Positions 35,137-44,044 of a stretch of 64,000 bases of DNA are shown piece by piece. Where the stretch lies: NCBI RefSeq assembly GCF_003148645.1, contig NZ_QGGP01000004.1, positions 233,072 to 297,071 of the forward strand, given 5' to 3'. Each line of letters starts with the position of its first letter. The first letter of the stretch is position 1. A program made the translations under genes and the position numbers. Source of the DNA: Xanthomarina spongicola (GTDB lineage Bacteria > Bacteroidota > Bacteroidia > Flavobacteriales > Flavobacteriaceae). The notes beneath the pieces are model-generated. The model had not been told where the DNA came from, searched no databases, and saw only the letters and a program-made list of their open reading frames with translations.

Positions 35137-35568
35137 TTATTCAAGTACCAAATTTACATCTCCAGAAACTACACCTAAATAACAACAGCCTCTTCCTACC
35201 CTATAATTACTGCTAATGACTTCTATGTCATTAATAAACCCTTTAAATAAAACATCTCTTTCTTGACCTATTTCCAAAGGACCAGTAGATAATGGATATT
35301 CGCCTGCTTGCTGATATTGCTCAAATATAACTGGTGGAATTAGCGTTGTTAAAACTTCTCCAGTTGCAATATTAATGACTTCATAAGCATCTAAAGCAAC
35401 TGGATCTTGGTTTTCATCAATGATATAAACATAAAGACCTGGAGCATCTGTTGGGCAAGCAACACCCTCGCATTCATCTCCACTATCATCATCACTTTTA
35501 CATGATGTTTGGAACATGGCTAAAATTAAAAACGCAATGAATGCAATTGATTTGAAGGGGAATTTCAT
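35137..35568 (-). CDS. Surface-type lipoprotein, unknown
   Basis: A 143-residue lipoprotein: signal AFIAFLILAMFQTSC followed by KSDDDSGDE. The acidic run right after the lipidated Cys matches the Bacteroidetes lipoprotein export signal for surface display. The mature part has a short beta domain (GLYVYIIDENQDPVALDAYE). I do not recognise a family. It is the second of two lipoprotein genes with this signal in tandem. Confidence 0.7.
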   Translation of the reverse strand: MKFPFKSIAFIAFLILAMFQTSCKSDDDSGDECEGVACPTDAPGLYVYIIDENQDPVALDAYEVINIATGEVLTTLIPPVIFEQYQQAGEYPLSTGPLEIGQERDVLFKGFINDIEVISSNYRVGRGCCYLGVVSGDVNLVLE

Positions 35569-35596
35569 AAGATTTGGGTTTTATTACATATAGAAA

Positions 35597-36505
35597 TTAA
35601 AATTGATCATAAATCCATTCGCCATTTTCATCATAGGCAAAACTCCAAGTTTGAAAAGCTTCTTCTTGGGTAGGACCTAAAGTAGGTGTTAGATAATAAT
35701 TATCATTTGGATAATCGTAGTCATTGGAAGTTTCTCTATATTCTGTAAAATTATTTTCAGATAAAGATCTATTAAAAGTTTCTTCAAAAATTTGAAGTTT
35801 TCTAAAAGGATTTTGGGCAGAATCGTAACCACTAAAATGCTTGGTTTCTTTCTTTGAAAGTATTGTATAAGGTACTGAACTTTCTTTACCCGAATAAATA
35901 GTTACAATACTATCTAAATTTTTATTGGTATAATACAGCGTTGATTCCTCAAAATAACGAACAGACCAATCTCCACTAGTTGAGACTCTATTTGAGGTTT
36001 TAATAAATGACATTAATTTCCCATTGCTATAGGTGTAATTTGTAGTATCTCTTTCTGGATAATCATTTTCTTGAAACCTTATTTTCTTAATCATTCTATT
36101 ATGAGCATCTAACTCGATAATGGTTTCATTTTCTCGAACTGTAAGTCCATTAAAAGGAATCGCTTTTTTTTCAAGATGTATTTTATTATTTGCATAGACT
36201 AAATCTGTATAGAGAGAATCGTGCAAATAACCTCCACCTCCACTGCCAGAGCCAAGATATAGTATATCGCCATTTCGTTTTGAGATTCTGTTGGAATCAT
36301 CATACTCAAATGAAATTATATTATTATAATTAAAAAATGTGGATAAATGGGTGTTGTATTGAGCATAAAATCCGTGATAACTCTCTATGTAAAAATTATC
36401 TATTGGTTCAATAGCTGTTTCTTCATAATCATCATCACTACTACAACTTAAACTTGTTATTAAAATAACTATTGCACTTAAAAAGGTGAGTTTGTTTTTT
36501 ATCAT
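35597..36505 (-). CDS. Surface-type lipoprotein, unknown
   Basis: A 302-residue lipoprotein starting at 36505 (MIKNKLTFLSAIVILITSLS, then CSSDDDYEE). An in-frame extension to 36601 lacks a signal and is rejected. The acidic motif after Cys fits surface export. The mature part has repeated Tyr/Asn-rich hairpins with pattern YTYSNGKLMSF and YEYDDSNR-like units (ISFEYDDSNRISKRNGDILY), resembling the RHS/YD-like or DUF4595-type repeats common in Bacteroidetes lipoproteins. Confidence 0.7.
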   Translation of the reverse strand: MIKNKLTFLSAIVILITSLSCSSDDDYEETAIEPIDNFYIESYHGFYAQYNTHLSTFFNYNNIISFEYDDSNRISKRNGDILYLGSGSGGGGYLHDSLYTDLVYANNKIHLEKKAIPFNGLTVRENETIIELDAHNRMIKKIRFQENDYPERDTTNYTYSNGKLMSFIKTSNRVSTSGDWSVRYFEESTLYYTNKNLDSIVTIYSGKESSVPYTILSKKETKHFSGYDSAQNPFRKLQIFEETFNRSLSENNFTEYRETSNDYDYPNDNYYLTPTLGPTQEEAFQTWSFAYDENGEWIYDQF

Positions 36506-36606
36506 TTTATTAGTTTTAATATTACAATATATATATATAACCAACTTTTCTAAAAATTTTTCAACTTTTCGTTGAAAGGAATTTTCTTCATCCTTGAACA
36601 AAACAA

Positions 36607-37191
36607 CTATTTAAATTCAACAAGAGATTCATTAAGGACTCCTTTGTTTAAAGTTTTGTTCTGAACAATTTTCCAATTCTTTCTAGGATATTTTTCTTTT
36701 AATTTTGGTAAATCTTGTTCGAACTTATCTTGGATTACAAATAAATTTCCATTCTCATTACCATTAGGATAAAAAGTAAAATCTCCAATATAATTTATTG
36801 AATCTTCTTGAACTTTAAACGGAATTGAAAATTCTTTTTTAGATTTTATACTTTTTTGAGAATAACCAAGGTTAGTAGATAAAATATAATTGAAAAACTC
36901 ATAATCCCCTACTTTGTGTTCTTTAATAAATAAATACACTCTTTTATTTTCTACTTTTTGATGTGGCAAGCCTCTTGATATCGATATACCAAAACTATCA
37001 TCAAAAAAACCGAGTTTTTTATCTTCTGGTTTATATAATAATCCATATCCATTATATCTAGGTTTTTCATCAATTAAGGTAAAAGTCCCAATAATATAAC
37101 CATTACCTGGAGCTGCATTCCTTATCATTATTTTCTCACCACCACAACTCATGGCTATCATAAATATCAGTATCCAGATGGTTTTTTTCAT
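36607..37191 (-). CDS. Putative lipoprotein, unknown
   Basis: A 194-residue protein with a lipoprotein signal (ILIFMIAMSCGGEK). The mature region has GNGYIIGTFTLIDEKPRYNG and KVGDYEFFNYILST, a beta-rich profile without known domain. It lies between rluD and the surface lipoproteins on the same strand. Confidence 0.55.
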   Translation of the reverse strand: MKKTIWILIFMIAMSCGGEKIMIRNAAPGNGYIIGTFTLIDEKPRYNGYGLLYKPEDKKLGFFDDSFGISISRGLPHQKVENKRVYLFIKEHKVGDYEFFNYILSTNLGYSQKSIKSKKEFSIPFKVQEDSINYIGDFTFYPNGNENGNLFVIQDKFEQDLPKLKEKYPRKNWKIVQNKTLNKGVLNESLVEFK

Positions 37192-37230
37192 AATTTATAA
37201 ACGTTTAGAGCTTCATTAAATTAACTTTGC

Positions 37231-38265
37231 TTACATTTCCTGATGCTTCACATAGTGCTTCCATTTATCTATACATAGCTGCATATCTTCTGGAATCTCA
37301 GTATCGAAACTCATAAACTTTTTAGTTTTTGGATGTACAAACCCTAAAGTTTTTGCATGAAGCGCTTGTCTTGGTAACACTTTAAAACAATTATCTACAA
37401 ACTGCTTGTATTTTGTAAAAGTGGTTCCTTTTAAAATACGTTCTCCTCCATAACGTTCATCATTAAACAAGGTATGACCAATATGTTTCATATGCACACG
37501 TATTTGGTGTGTTCTACCTGTTTCTAACTTACAAGAAATTAAAGTTACATAGCCTAAGCGTTCTATTACCTTATAATGTGTTACTGCTGGTTTACCTTTG
37601 TCCTCATCGTCACCAAAGAAAACAGTATTTTGTAATCTGTTTTTTGGATGTCTTCCAATATTACCTTCAACAGTACCTTCGTCTTCTTCCACATTTCCCC
37701 AAACAATAGCTACGTATTCACGTTCACTGGTTTTATCGAAAAACTGTTTAGCCAGATGTGTCATGGCTTCTTCGTTTTTTGCAATTACTAGAAGTCCACT
37801 TGTGTCTTTATCAATTCTATGCACCAATCCTGGACGATTACTAGAATTATTTGGAAGATTATCAAAATGATAAATCAAGGCATTTATTAAAGTCCCAGAA
37901 TAATTGCCATGTCCTGGATGCACAACCATTCCAGCTTCTTTATTTACAACCAACAGGTCGTCGTCTTCATAAACAATATCTAATGGAATATTCTCAGGCG
38001 TTAAGAGGTTTTCGTAAGGTGGATGTTCGAAAAGTACTCGAATATTATCGAATGGTTTTACCTTGTAATTAGATTTTACTTGAACATCATTTACATAAAT
38101 ATTGCCACTTTTTGCTGCAGCTTGAATTTTATTACGTGTTGCATTTTCAATAAAATTCATTAAATATTTATCAATCCTAAGTGGTTGCTGACCTTTATCT
38201 GCAGTAAATGCATGATGTTCGAATAATTCTTCGTCACTATCTTGCTCTGGTATATTTTCTATCAT
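37231..38265 (-). CDS. rluD: RluD-type 23S rRNA pseudouridine synthase
   Basis: A 344-residue protein with an N-terminal S4 RNA-binding domain (LRIDKYLMNFIENATRNKI to VNDVQVK) and the catalytic RluA-family domain. The active site is GLVHRIDKDTSGLLVIAK with Asp152. ETGRTHQIRVHMKHIGH is a second hallmark. It converts uridines of the 23S helix 69 region to pseudouridine if truly RluD; other RluA members are possible. It lies three bases downstream of the PASTA gene. Confidence 0.9.
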   Translation of the reverse strand: MIENIPEQDSDEELFEHHAFTADKGQQPLRIDKYLMNFIENATRNKIQAAAKSGNIYVNDVQVKSNYKVKPFDNIRVLFEHPPYENLLTPENIPLDIVYEDDDLLVVNKEAGMVVHPGHGNYSGTLINALIYHFDNLPNNSSNRPGLVHRIDKDTSGLLVIAKNEEAMTHLAKQFFDKTSEREYVAIVWGNVEEDEGTVEGNIGRHPKNRLQNTVFFGDDEDKGKPAVTHYKVIERLGYVTLISCKLETGRTHQIRVHMKHIGHTLFNDERYGGERILKGTTFTKYKQFVDNCFKVLPRQALHAKTLGFVHPKTKKFMSFDTEIPEDMQLCIDKWKHYVKHQEM

Positions 38266-38267
38266 AT

Positions 38268-38831
38268 TTATTGTGAAGTTGGTCTGTTTCCATTACCCAA
38301 TACCAAATCAATTTTAGAGGTTTTTGGGAGCATGTCTCCTTCTTTCAATTCAGTACCTTCAAACATTAATTTGAGAACTTCATCTTTTCCTAAATTATCT
38401 ATATAAGTAATCTTACCTACTTTAAAGCCTAATGCCTCAAGGGTTGGTTTTGCTTGTCTAAAAGTACGTTCTCTTAAATCTGGAACCAGTACTTTTCTAT
38501 AACCTGAAGGATTAAGAGTTAAATATATTTTACGGTTTTCTTTTACTTTTTCTCCAGAAATAGGATCTTGTTCAATCACAGAAAATTTTGGATAATCTGG
38601 ATTATAATTTGAAGAATCTAAAATCTCCATGACCAGATTGTTTTCTTTAAGCTCAATATCTGCTACTTGAATAGATTTACCTTTTAACTCTGGTACAGTT
38701 TCAAACTCACCATGATTTGTAGAAATTTTTAACCATTTAAGCATTAAAAATGTCAATACAACTAAGGCTATTATAGCTAGTATAATTTGCTTTAAGAATG
38801 TTTTACTTTTAAGAAAATGTATCAGACTCAT
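38268..38831 (-). CDS. PASTA-domain membrane protein
   Basis: A 187-residue protein with one N-terminal helix (IILAIIALVVLTFLML) and two PASTA repeats, at about 45-108 (ETVPELKGKSIQVADIELKE) and 114-180 (VPDLRERTFRQAKPTLEALG). PASTA modules bind peptidoglycan fragments. In Bacteroidetes this small protein is found next to rluD and ddl, fitting a link to cell-wall growth. It is divergent from ddl by about 105 bases. Confidence 0.88.
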   Translation of the reverse strand: MSLIHFLKSKTFLKQIILAIIALVVLTFLMLKWLKISTNHGEFETVPELKGKSIQVADIELKENNLVMEILDSSNYNPDYPKFSVIEQDPISGEKVKENRKIYLTLNPSGYRKVLVPDLRERTFRQAKPTLEALGFKVGKITYIDNLGKDEVLKLMFEGTELKEGDMLPKTSKIDLVLGNGNRPTSQ

Positions 38832-38935
38832 TTAAATTTATTTGTGCAACAAAGATATAAAAACAGAACTGTTTTTAGTTTTGATTTATTAGTGATATTT
38901 TAGCTTAACGATTTTTTCCATCGTTTCTTATACTT

Positions 38936-39910
38936 ATGAAAAAAAACATTGCCATTATTATGGGAGGTTTTTCTAGCGAATATGAAATCTCATTAAAAAG
39001 TGGAAACGTTGTTTACCAAACACTTAACAACGAAAAATATGCTGCATATAGAATCCATATCTTTAAAAATAAATGGGTTTATGTAAATGATAATGACCAA
39101 GAATTTCCAGTTGACAGAAATGATTTTTCCATTACTATTAACAACTCAAAGATTAAATTTGACTGTGTTTTTAATGCCATTCATGGAACTCCAGGCGAAG
39201 ATGGCAACATGCAAGCCTATTTTAATCTCCTGAATATTCCACAAACTAGTTGTGGCATGTATCAAGCTGCACTTACTTTTAATAAACGTGATTGTTTAAG
39301 TGTTTTAAAACCTTATGGCATTAAAACAGCTGAAAGCTTTTACATAAATCTAGGAGATGCTATAGATCAAAAAGCAATTGTAAACAAAGTAGGTTTACCA
39401 TGCTTTGTTAAAGCTAATAAAGCTGGAAGCAGCTTTGGTATTACTAAAGTTTATAAAACTGAAGATTTACAACATGCTATTGATGTGGCATTTAAAGAAG
39501 ACGATGAAATTATTATAGAGTCTTTTTTAGATGGAACCGAAGTCTCTGTTGGTGTGATTAAGTATAAAGGCAAAACTACTGTCTTACCAATAACAGAAAT
39601 TGTTAGCAATAATGATTTCTTTGATTATAAAGCGAAGTATTTAGGTGAATCGCAAGAAATAACACCAGCAAGAATAAGTGAAGACATGGCAAATAAAGTA
39701 AACAAAGTTGCCAAACAAGTCTATGATATTTTAAAAATGACTGGCTTTAGCAGAAGCGAATATATTTTTAAAGATGGTGAACCACATTTATTGGAAGTGA
39801 ATACAGTTCCAGGCTTAACCAAAGCCAGTATTCTACCTCAACAAGCTGCTGCTGCTGGAATTTCGTTGGCTGAATTATTTGAAAATGCAATTGAAGAAGT
39901 TTTAAATTAA
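38936..39910 (+). CDS. ddl: D-alanine--D-alanine ligase
   Basis: A 324-residue ATP-grasp enzyme. It opens NIAIIMGGFSSEYEISLKSG, with HGTPGEDGNMQAYFNLLNIP as the substrate-side loop, CFVKANKAGSSFGITKV as the ATP loop, and YIFKDGEPHLLEVNTVPGLT as the Mg2+ site. It makes D-Ala-D-Ala for peptidoglycan. It is followed 18 bases later by coaD. Confidence 0.95.
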   Translation: MKKNIAIIMGGFSSEYEISLKSGNVVYQTLNNEKYAAYRIHIFKNKWVYVNDNDQEFPVDRNDFSITINNSKIKFDCVFNAIHGTPGEDGNMQAYFNLLNIPQTSCGMYQAALTFNKRDCLSVLKPYGIKTAESFYINLGDAIDQKAIVNKVGLPCFVKANKAGSSFGITKVYKTEDLQHAIDVAFKEDDEIIIESFLDGTEVSVGVIKYKGKTTVLPITEIVSNNDFFDYKAKYLGESQEITPARISEDMANKVNKVAKQVYDILKMTGFSRSEYIFKDGEPHLLEVNTVPGLTKASILPQQAAAAGISLAELFENAIEEVLN

Positions 39911-39928
39911 AAGTTGTAATTTTATTCT

Positions 39929-40387
39929 ATGAAACGAGCATTATTTCCTGGGTCTTTCGATCCTTTAACTTTAGGTCATTACGATATTATTAAACGTGGC
40001 GTTCATCTTTTTGATGAAGTTGTTATTGCTATTGGTATCAATGCTGATAAAAAATATATGTTTTCACTAGACGAACGTAAAAAATTTATTGAAGAAGCTT
40101 TTAAGGATGAACCTAAAGTGAAAGTTGTTACTTACAAAGGGATGACCATCGATTTTTGCAAGGAAATAGATGCCGAATTTATTTTACGTGGTTTAAGAAA
40201 TCCTGCTGATTTTGAATTTGAAAAAGCAATTGCTCATACCAACAGAATGCTTTCTAAAATAGAAACTATCTTTTTATTAACTGCTGCTAGCACTTCTTAT
40301 ATCAGTTCTAGTATTGTTCGCGATGTGATTAGAAACAAAGGTGACTATACCGTTTTAGTTCCAGATAGTGTAAGAGTGAAAAAGTAA
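39929..40387 (+). CDS. coaD: Phosphopantetheine adenylyltransferase
   Basis: A 152-residue protein with the nucleotidyltransferase motif FPGSFDPLTLGHYDI (His17) and the late ISSSIVRDVI motif, both diagnostic for CoaD. It makes dephospho-CoA from phosphopantetheine and ATP. Length and order are typical. It is co-transcribed with ddl. Confidence 0.95.
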   Translation: MKRALFPGSFDPLTLGHYDIIKRGVHLFDEVVIAIGINADKKYMFSLDERKKFIEEAFKDEPKVKVVTYKGMTIDFCKEIDAEFILRGLRNPADFEFEKAIAHTNRMLSKIETIFLLTAASTSYISSSIVRDVIRNKGDYTVLVPDSVRVKK

Positions 40388-40393
40388 AAACAG

Positions 40394-40470
40394 CCATTCT
40401 GAATTTATTTTAGAATCTCAACAAACTTATAATCAAAATTATTAGAAACTGAAACGAGTTCAGTTTGACG
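40394..40470. repeat. Dispersed imperfect inverted repeat downstream of coaD
   Basis: The left arm cattctgaatttattttag and the right arm aaacgagttcagtttgacg are imperfect complements, separated by an A/T-rich centre. The arrangement matches a flavobacterial repeat seen between genes (cattctgaa...ttcag...tgacg), by my recollection. It may be read as a convergent terminator for coaD and the SulP gene. Confidence 0.5.
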
Positions 40471-40518
40471 AATAATTTTTTCTAAATGTAACTGTAAACT
40501 GCTAACCGAGACTGTTTA

Positions 40519-42141
40519 CTAAAGCTTATATTCCGATAGTGGCTTCGGAAAATCTTCAGGATTAGCTGCTAAATGATATCTAGGATCGTCAATAGCTTCA
40601 ACTATAATACCTCTATACTTTGGATTAGATTTATATAATAAGGCTTTACAATCTTCGCTTAAATGTTTCAGTTTGATATCTTTTCCTTCAGCCTTATACT
40701 TTTCAACTAAATTAGAAATTGCCTCTAAAGCAGAATGATCGCTTACTCGTGATTCAACAAAGTCAATTTCAACTTTATCAGGATCATTTTTTGCATCAAA
40801 CTTATCGTTAAAAGCCGTTATAGAACCAAAAAATAAAGGTCCCCAAATTTCATATACTTTGGTACCATCTTCCTTCAAACGCTTTCTTGCACGAATACGT
40901 CTAGCGTTTTCCCAAGCAAATACCAAGGCACTTACAATAACACCAGCAATTACTGCTATAGCTAAATCGAATAGAACCGTTAGTCCAGAAACTAAAATAA
41001 GTACAAATAAATCTGTTTTTGGAATCTTATTCATAATTCTAAAACTAGACCAAGCAAAGGTACCAATAACTACCATAAACATAACGCCTACCAAAGCTGC
41101 AATAGGCACTTGTTCAATAAGTCCAGAAGCAAATAAGATAAATCCTAATAAGGCTAGAGCTGCAACAATACCTGATAATCTACCACGTCCTCCACCTTTA
41201 ATATTTATAATAGATTGACCAATCATGGCGCATCCACCCATTCCTCCAAAAAGTCCTGTAACAATGTTTGCTCCACCTTGAGCCAGGCATTCTCGATTAG
41301 AATTCCCTCTGGTTTCTGTTAATTCATCTATTAGATTAAGTGTCATTAAAGATTCTATTAAACCAATAGCAGCTAGAATTAACGCATAAGGAGCTATAAA
41401 TTTGAAGGTTGCCCAAGTTAATGGCACTTTATTAAAAATATCTGTTTGAAACATTGGTAAGCCTCCTTTTAAACCTTCTCCTCCACCTTCACGAATAAAA
41501 CTACCAACAGTTGCAACATCTAAGTTTCCAAAAATTACGATTGCAGAAACCACTAAAATAGCTATTAAGGCTTCTGGAAGTTTTTTGGTAAGTTTTGGTA
41601 AACCAAACATGATTCCCATAGTTAAAGCAACAAGACCAATCATAGTCCAAAGTTTTGGCCCTTGCAACCATGTTTCTTGACCATTTTCAGATGTCATAAA
41701 CATGCCTAATTGCGATAAGAAAATAACTATAGCTAAACCATTAACAAAACCCATCATGACTGGATGAGGAATCAATCTAACAAATTTCCCAAGCTTAAAA
41801 ACACCAGCTAACATTTGAATAATTCCCATTAAAATAACAGTAGCAAATAGGTAATATAATCCTAATTGTTCACCTACTGCTCCCATGGCATTTCCTTCGG
41901 CAACCAAACTAACCATAACGACTGCCAAGGCTCCAGTTGCTCCACTAATCATTCCTGGTCGTCCTCCAAATATAGAAGTGATTAACCCAATCATAAAAGC
42001 TGCATACAAACCAACTAATGGGTCAACACCTGCAACAAAGGCAAAAGCAACAGCTTCAGGAACCAAAGCTAAGGCTACGGTTAGTCCAGATAAAATATCG
42101 TTTTTAGCATTTTTTGCTCGCTTTCTTATGAATTCAGTCAT
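40519..42141 (-). CDS. SulP-family anion transporter with STAS domain
   Basis: A 540-residue protein starting at 42141 (MTEFIRKRAKNAKNDILSGL). Ten or more hydrophobic helices with SulP motifs: ALALVPEAVAFAFVAGVDPL, LYAAFMIGLITSIFGGRPGM, NIVTGLFGGMGGCAMIGQS, and a C-terminal STAS domain (FGSITAFNDKF to ESRVSDHSALEAI). It probably imports sulfate, bicarbonate or another anion. An in-frame extension to 42195 is hydrophobic and unlike the family, so it is rejected. Confidence 0.9.
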   Translation of the reverse strand: MTEFIRKRAKNAKNDILSGLTVALALVPEAVAFAFVAGVDPLVGLYAAFMIGLITSIFGGRPGMISGATGALAVVMVSLVAEGNAMGAVGEQLGLYYLFATVILMGIIQMLAGVFKLGKFVRLIPHPVMMGFVNGLAIVIFLSQLGMFMTSENGQETWLQGPKLWTMIGLVALTMGIMFGLPKLTKKLPEALIAILVVSAIVIFGNLDVATVGSFIREGGGEGLKGGLPMFQTDIFNKVPLTWATFKFIAPYALILAAIGLIESLMTLNLIDELTETRGNSNRECLAQGGANIVTGLFGGMGGCAMIGQSIINIKGGGRGRLSGIVAALALLGFILFASGLIEQVPIAALVGVMFMVVIGTFAWSSFRIMNKIPKTDLFVLILVSGLTVLFDLAIAVIAGVIVSALVFAWENARRIRARKRLKEDGTKVYEIWGPLFFGSITAFNDKFDAKNDPDKVEIDFVESRVSDHSALEAISNLVEKYKAEGKDIKLKHLSEDCKALLYKSNPKYRGIIVEAIDDPRYHLAANPEDFPKPLSEYKL

Positions 42142-42243
42142 GTATACCTGTTTTTTTTGGAGGTGCAAAAATAGACTTAATATGGTTAAACACAAGGTTA
42201 TATTATTATAAATTGATTAGTTTTATGCATTAAATCTTGTTTC

Positions 42244-43977
42244 ATGAAAAAAATTATTGTCTTTTCACTTACCATTTTGTCTTTCAATATTTTAATATCC
42301 CAAGCACCTCAACAATTTGTAACAACCTTTGAAAAAAGTGGAGGAACAGAAACGGCAACCTATCAAGAAGTTATTAGTTTTTATAAAAATTTAAGCGACA
42401 CTTTTCCTGAAATTTCTATGCTAGAAATGGGTAAAACAGATTCTGGAGAACCATTACATATAGTTGTTTTCAACAAGGATTCGAATTTTAATTTTTCTGA
42501 AATAAGAAAAAATAAACGAATTCTATTAATAAACAATGGCATTCATCCTGGAGAAAGTGATGGTATTGATGCAACCATGATGCTATATCGCGATTTAGCA
42601 CAAGAAAAAATTAAAGCTCCTAAAAACACCATTTTGGTTACTATACCTATTTACAATATTGGTGGCAGTTTAAATAGAAATACTGGAACAAGAGCCAATC
42701 AAAATGGTCCAAAGGAATATGGTTTTAGAGGCAATGCAAGAAATTACGATTTGAATCGAGATTTTATAAAATGTGATACTAAAAATGCCAAAAGCTTTGC
42801 AGAAATTTTTCATTTTGTTAAGCCAGATGTGTTTATCGACAATCATGTAAGTAATGGTGCAGATTATCAATATACTTTAACTCATTTATTTACGCAACAT
42901 AATAAGTTAGGAACTTATTTAGGCAACTATATAAACCAAAAAATGATGCCTGATTTAGAAGAAAAATTAGCAGAAAAAGATTGGGACATAACACCTTATG
43001 TAAATGTATTTAATCAAGTTCCTGAAATTGGGTATAGTCAGTTTATGGATTCTCCAAGATATTCAACAGGTTATACAACTTTATGGAATGTCTTGGGAAT
43101 GATGGTAGAAACACATATGCTTAAACCATACAAACAACGTGTAGAAGGCACCTATGAATTGATGATTAGCATGATAGAAATTACTGAAGAGCAAGGTGAA
43201 ACAATTACTGAATTAAGGAAAAAAGCCTTTCAAGAATTTGAATCTGTAAAAACATACCCTTTAAATTGGGAAATTGATACAACTAAAACTTCAACCTTAA
43301 ATTTTAAAGGTTTTGAAGGAGACATGACAACAAGTGAAGTAACAGGTTCTCAACGCTTAAAATACGATAGAAGTAAACCGTTTACCAAAGAAGTGATTTA
43401 TCAGAATTATTTTAAACCTAGTGTTGAAATTGCAGTTCCAAAAGGATATGTTATTCCCCAAGGTTGGCATGATGTGATTGATTTATTAAAACTAAATCAA
43501 GTACAAATGACACGTTTTGAAAAAGACACAACTCTAACTGTTTCAACTTATAAAATAGTCGAATTTGAAACTAGAAAAAGTGCTTATGAAGGACATTACC
43601 CTCATTATAATACAAGTGTAAATATTGTTGAAGAAAAAGTAAATTTCAGAAAAGGAGATTATTATATTCTAACAAATCAAACTTCAAAACGCTATTTATT
43701 AGAAACCCTTGAACCACAAGCTCCAGATTCGTTTTTTAATTGGAATTTTTTCGATTCTGTTCTGCAACAAAAAGAATATTTTTCACCTTACGTATTTGAA
43801 GATACTGCTAAAGATATGTTAGATAAAAATGCCGATTTGAGAGCAGAATTTGAAAAGAAAAAAGAAAGCGACACAAGTTTTTCAGCTAATTGGTATGCAC
43901 AATTAAATTGGTTGTATGAACATTCTAATCATGCTGAAAAAGCCTATATGCAATATCCTATATATCGCTTAAATTAA
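42244..43977 (+). CDS. Secreted M14-family zinc carboxypeptidase
   Basis: A 577-residue protein with a signal peptide (FSLTILSFNILISQ). Zinc ligands are visible as His101 and Glu104 in NNGIHPGESDG, and His201 in FIDNHVSNGAD. The substrate-side NARNYDLNRDFIK also fits the M14 fold. The C-terminal 250 residues are a second beta-rich region of unknown role. It is a periplasmic or secreted exopeptidase, and precedes the amidoligase cluster on the same strand by 67 bases. Confidence 0.85.
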   Translation: MKKIIVFSLTILSFNILISQAPQQFVTTFEKSGGTETATYQEVISFYKNLSDTFPEISMLEMGKTDSGEPLHIVVFNKDSNFNFSEIRKNKRILLINNGIHPGESDGIDATMMLYRDLAQEKIKAPKNTILVTIPIYNIGGSLNRNTGTRANQNGPKEYGFRGNARNYDLNRDFIKCDTKNAKSFAEIFHFVKPDVFIDNHVSNGADYQYTLTHLFTQHNKLGTYLGNYINQKMMPDLEEKLAEKDWDITPYVNVFNQVPEIGYSQFMDSPRYSTGYTTLWNVLGMMVETHMLKPYKQRVEGTYELMISMIEITEEQGETITELRKKAFQEFESVKTYPLNWEIDTTKTSTLNFKGFEGDMTTSEVTGSQRLKYDRSKPFTKEVIYQNYFKPSVEIAVPKGYVIPQGWHDVIDLLKLNQVQMTRFEKDTTLTVSTYKIVEFETRKSAYEGHYPHYNTSVNIVEEKVNFRKGDYYILTNQTSKRYLLETLEPQAPDSFFNWNFFDSVLQQKEYFSPYVFEDTAKDMLDKNADLRAEFEKKKESDTSFSANWYAQLNWLYEHSNHAEKAYMQYPIYRLN

Positions 43978-44044
43978 TTAGAATATTTTTTTTAATTTAC
44001 AATTATAAATTCGATTACATTTACACAAAATTTATTCATATTAT

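Noticed and set aside
37598..37870. 90-codon open frame opposite rluD
   Set aside because: Shadow of rluD; no start context or motif supports it.
40859..41218. 119-codon open frame opposite the SulP gene
   Set aside because: It is the antisense shadow of a well-supported transporter and has a Pro/Thr/Asn-rich composition expected from that.
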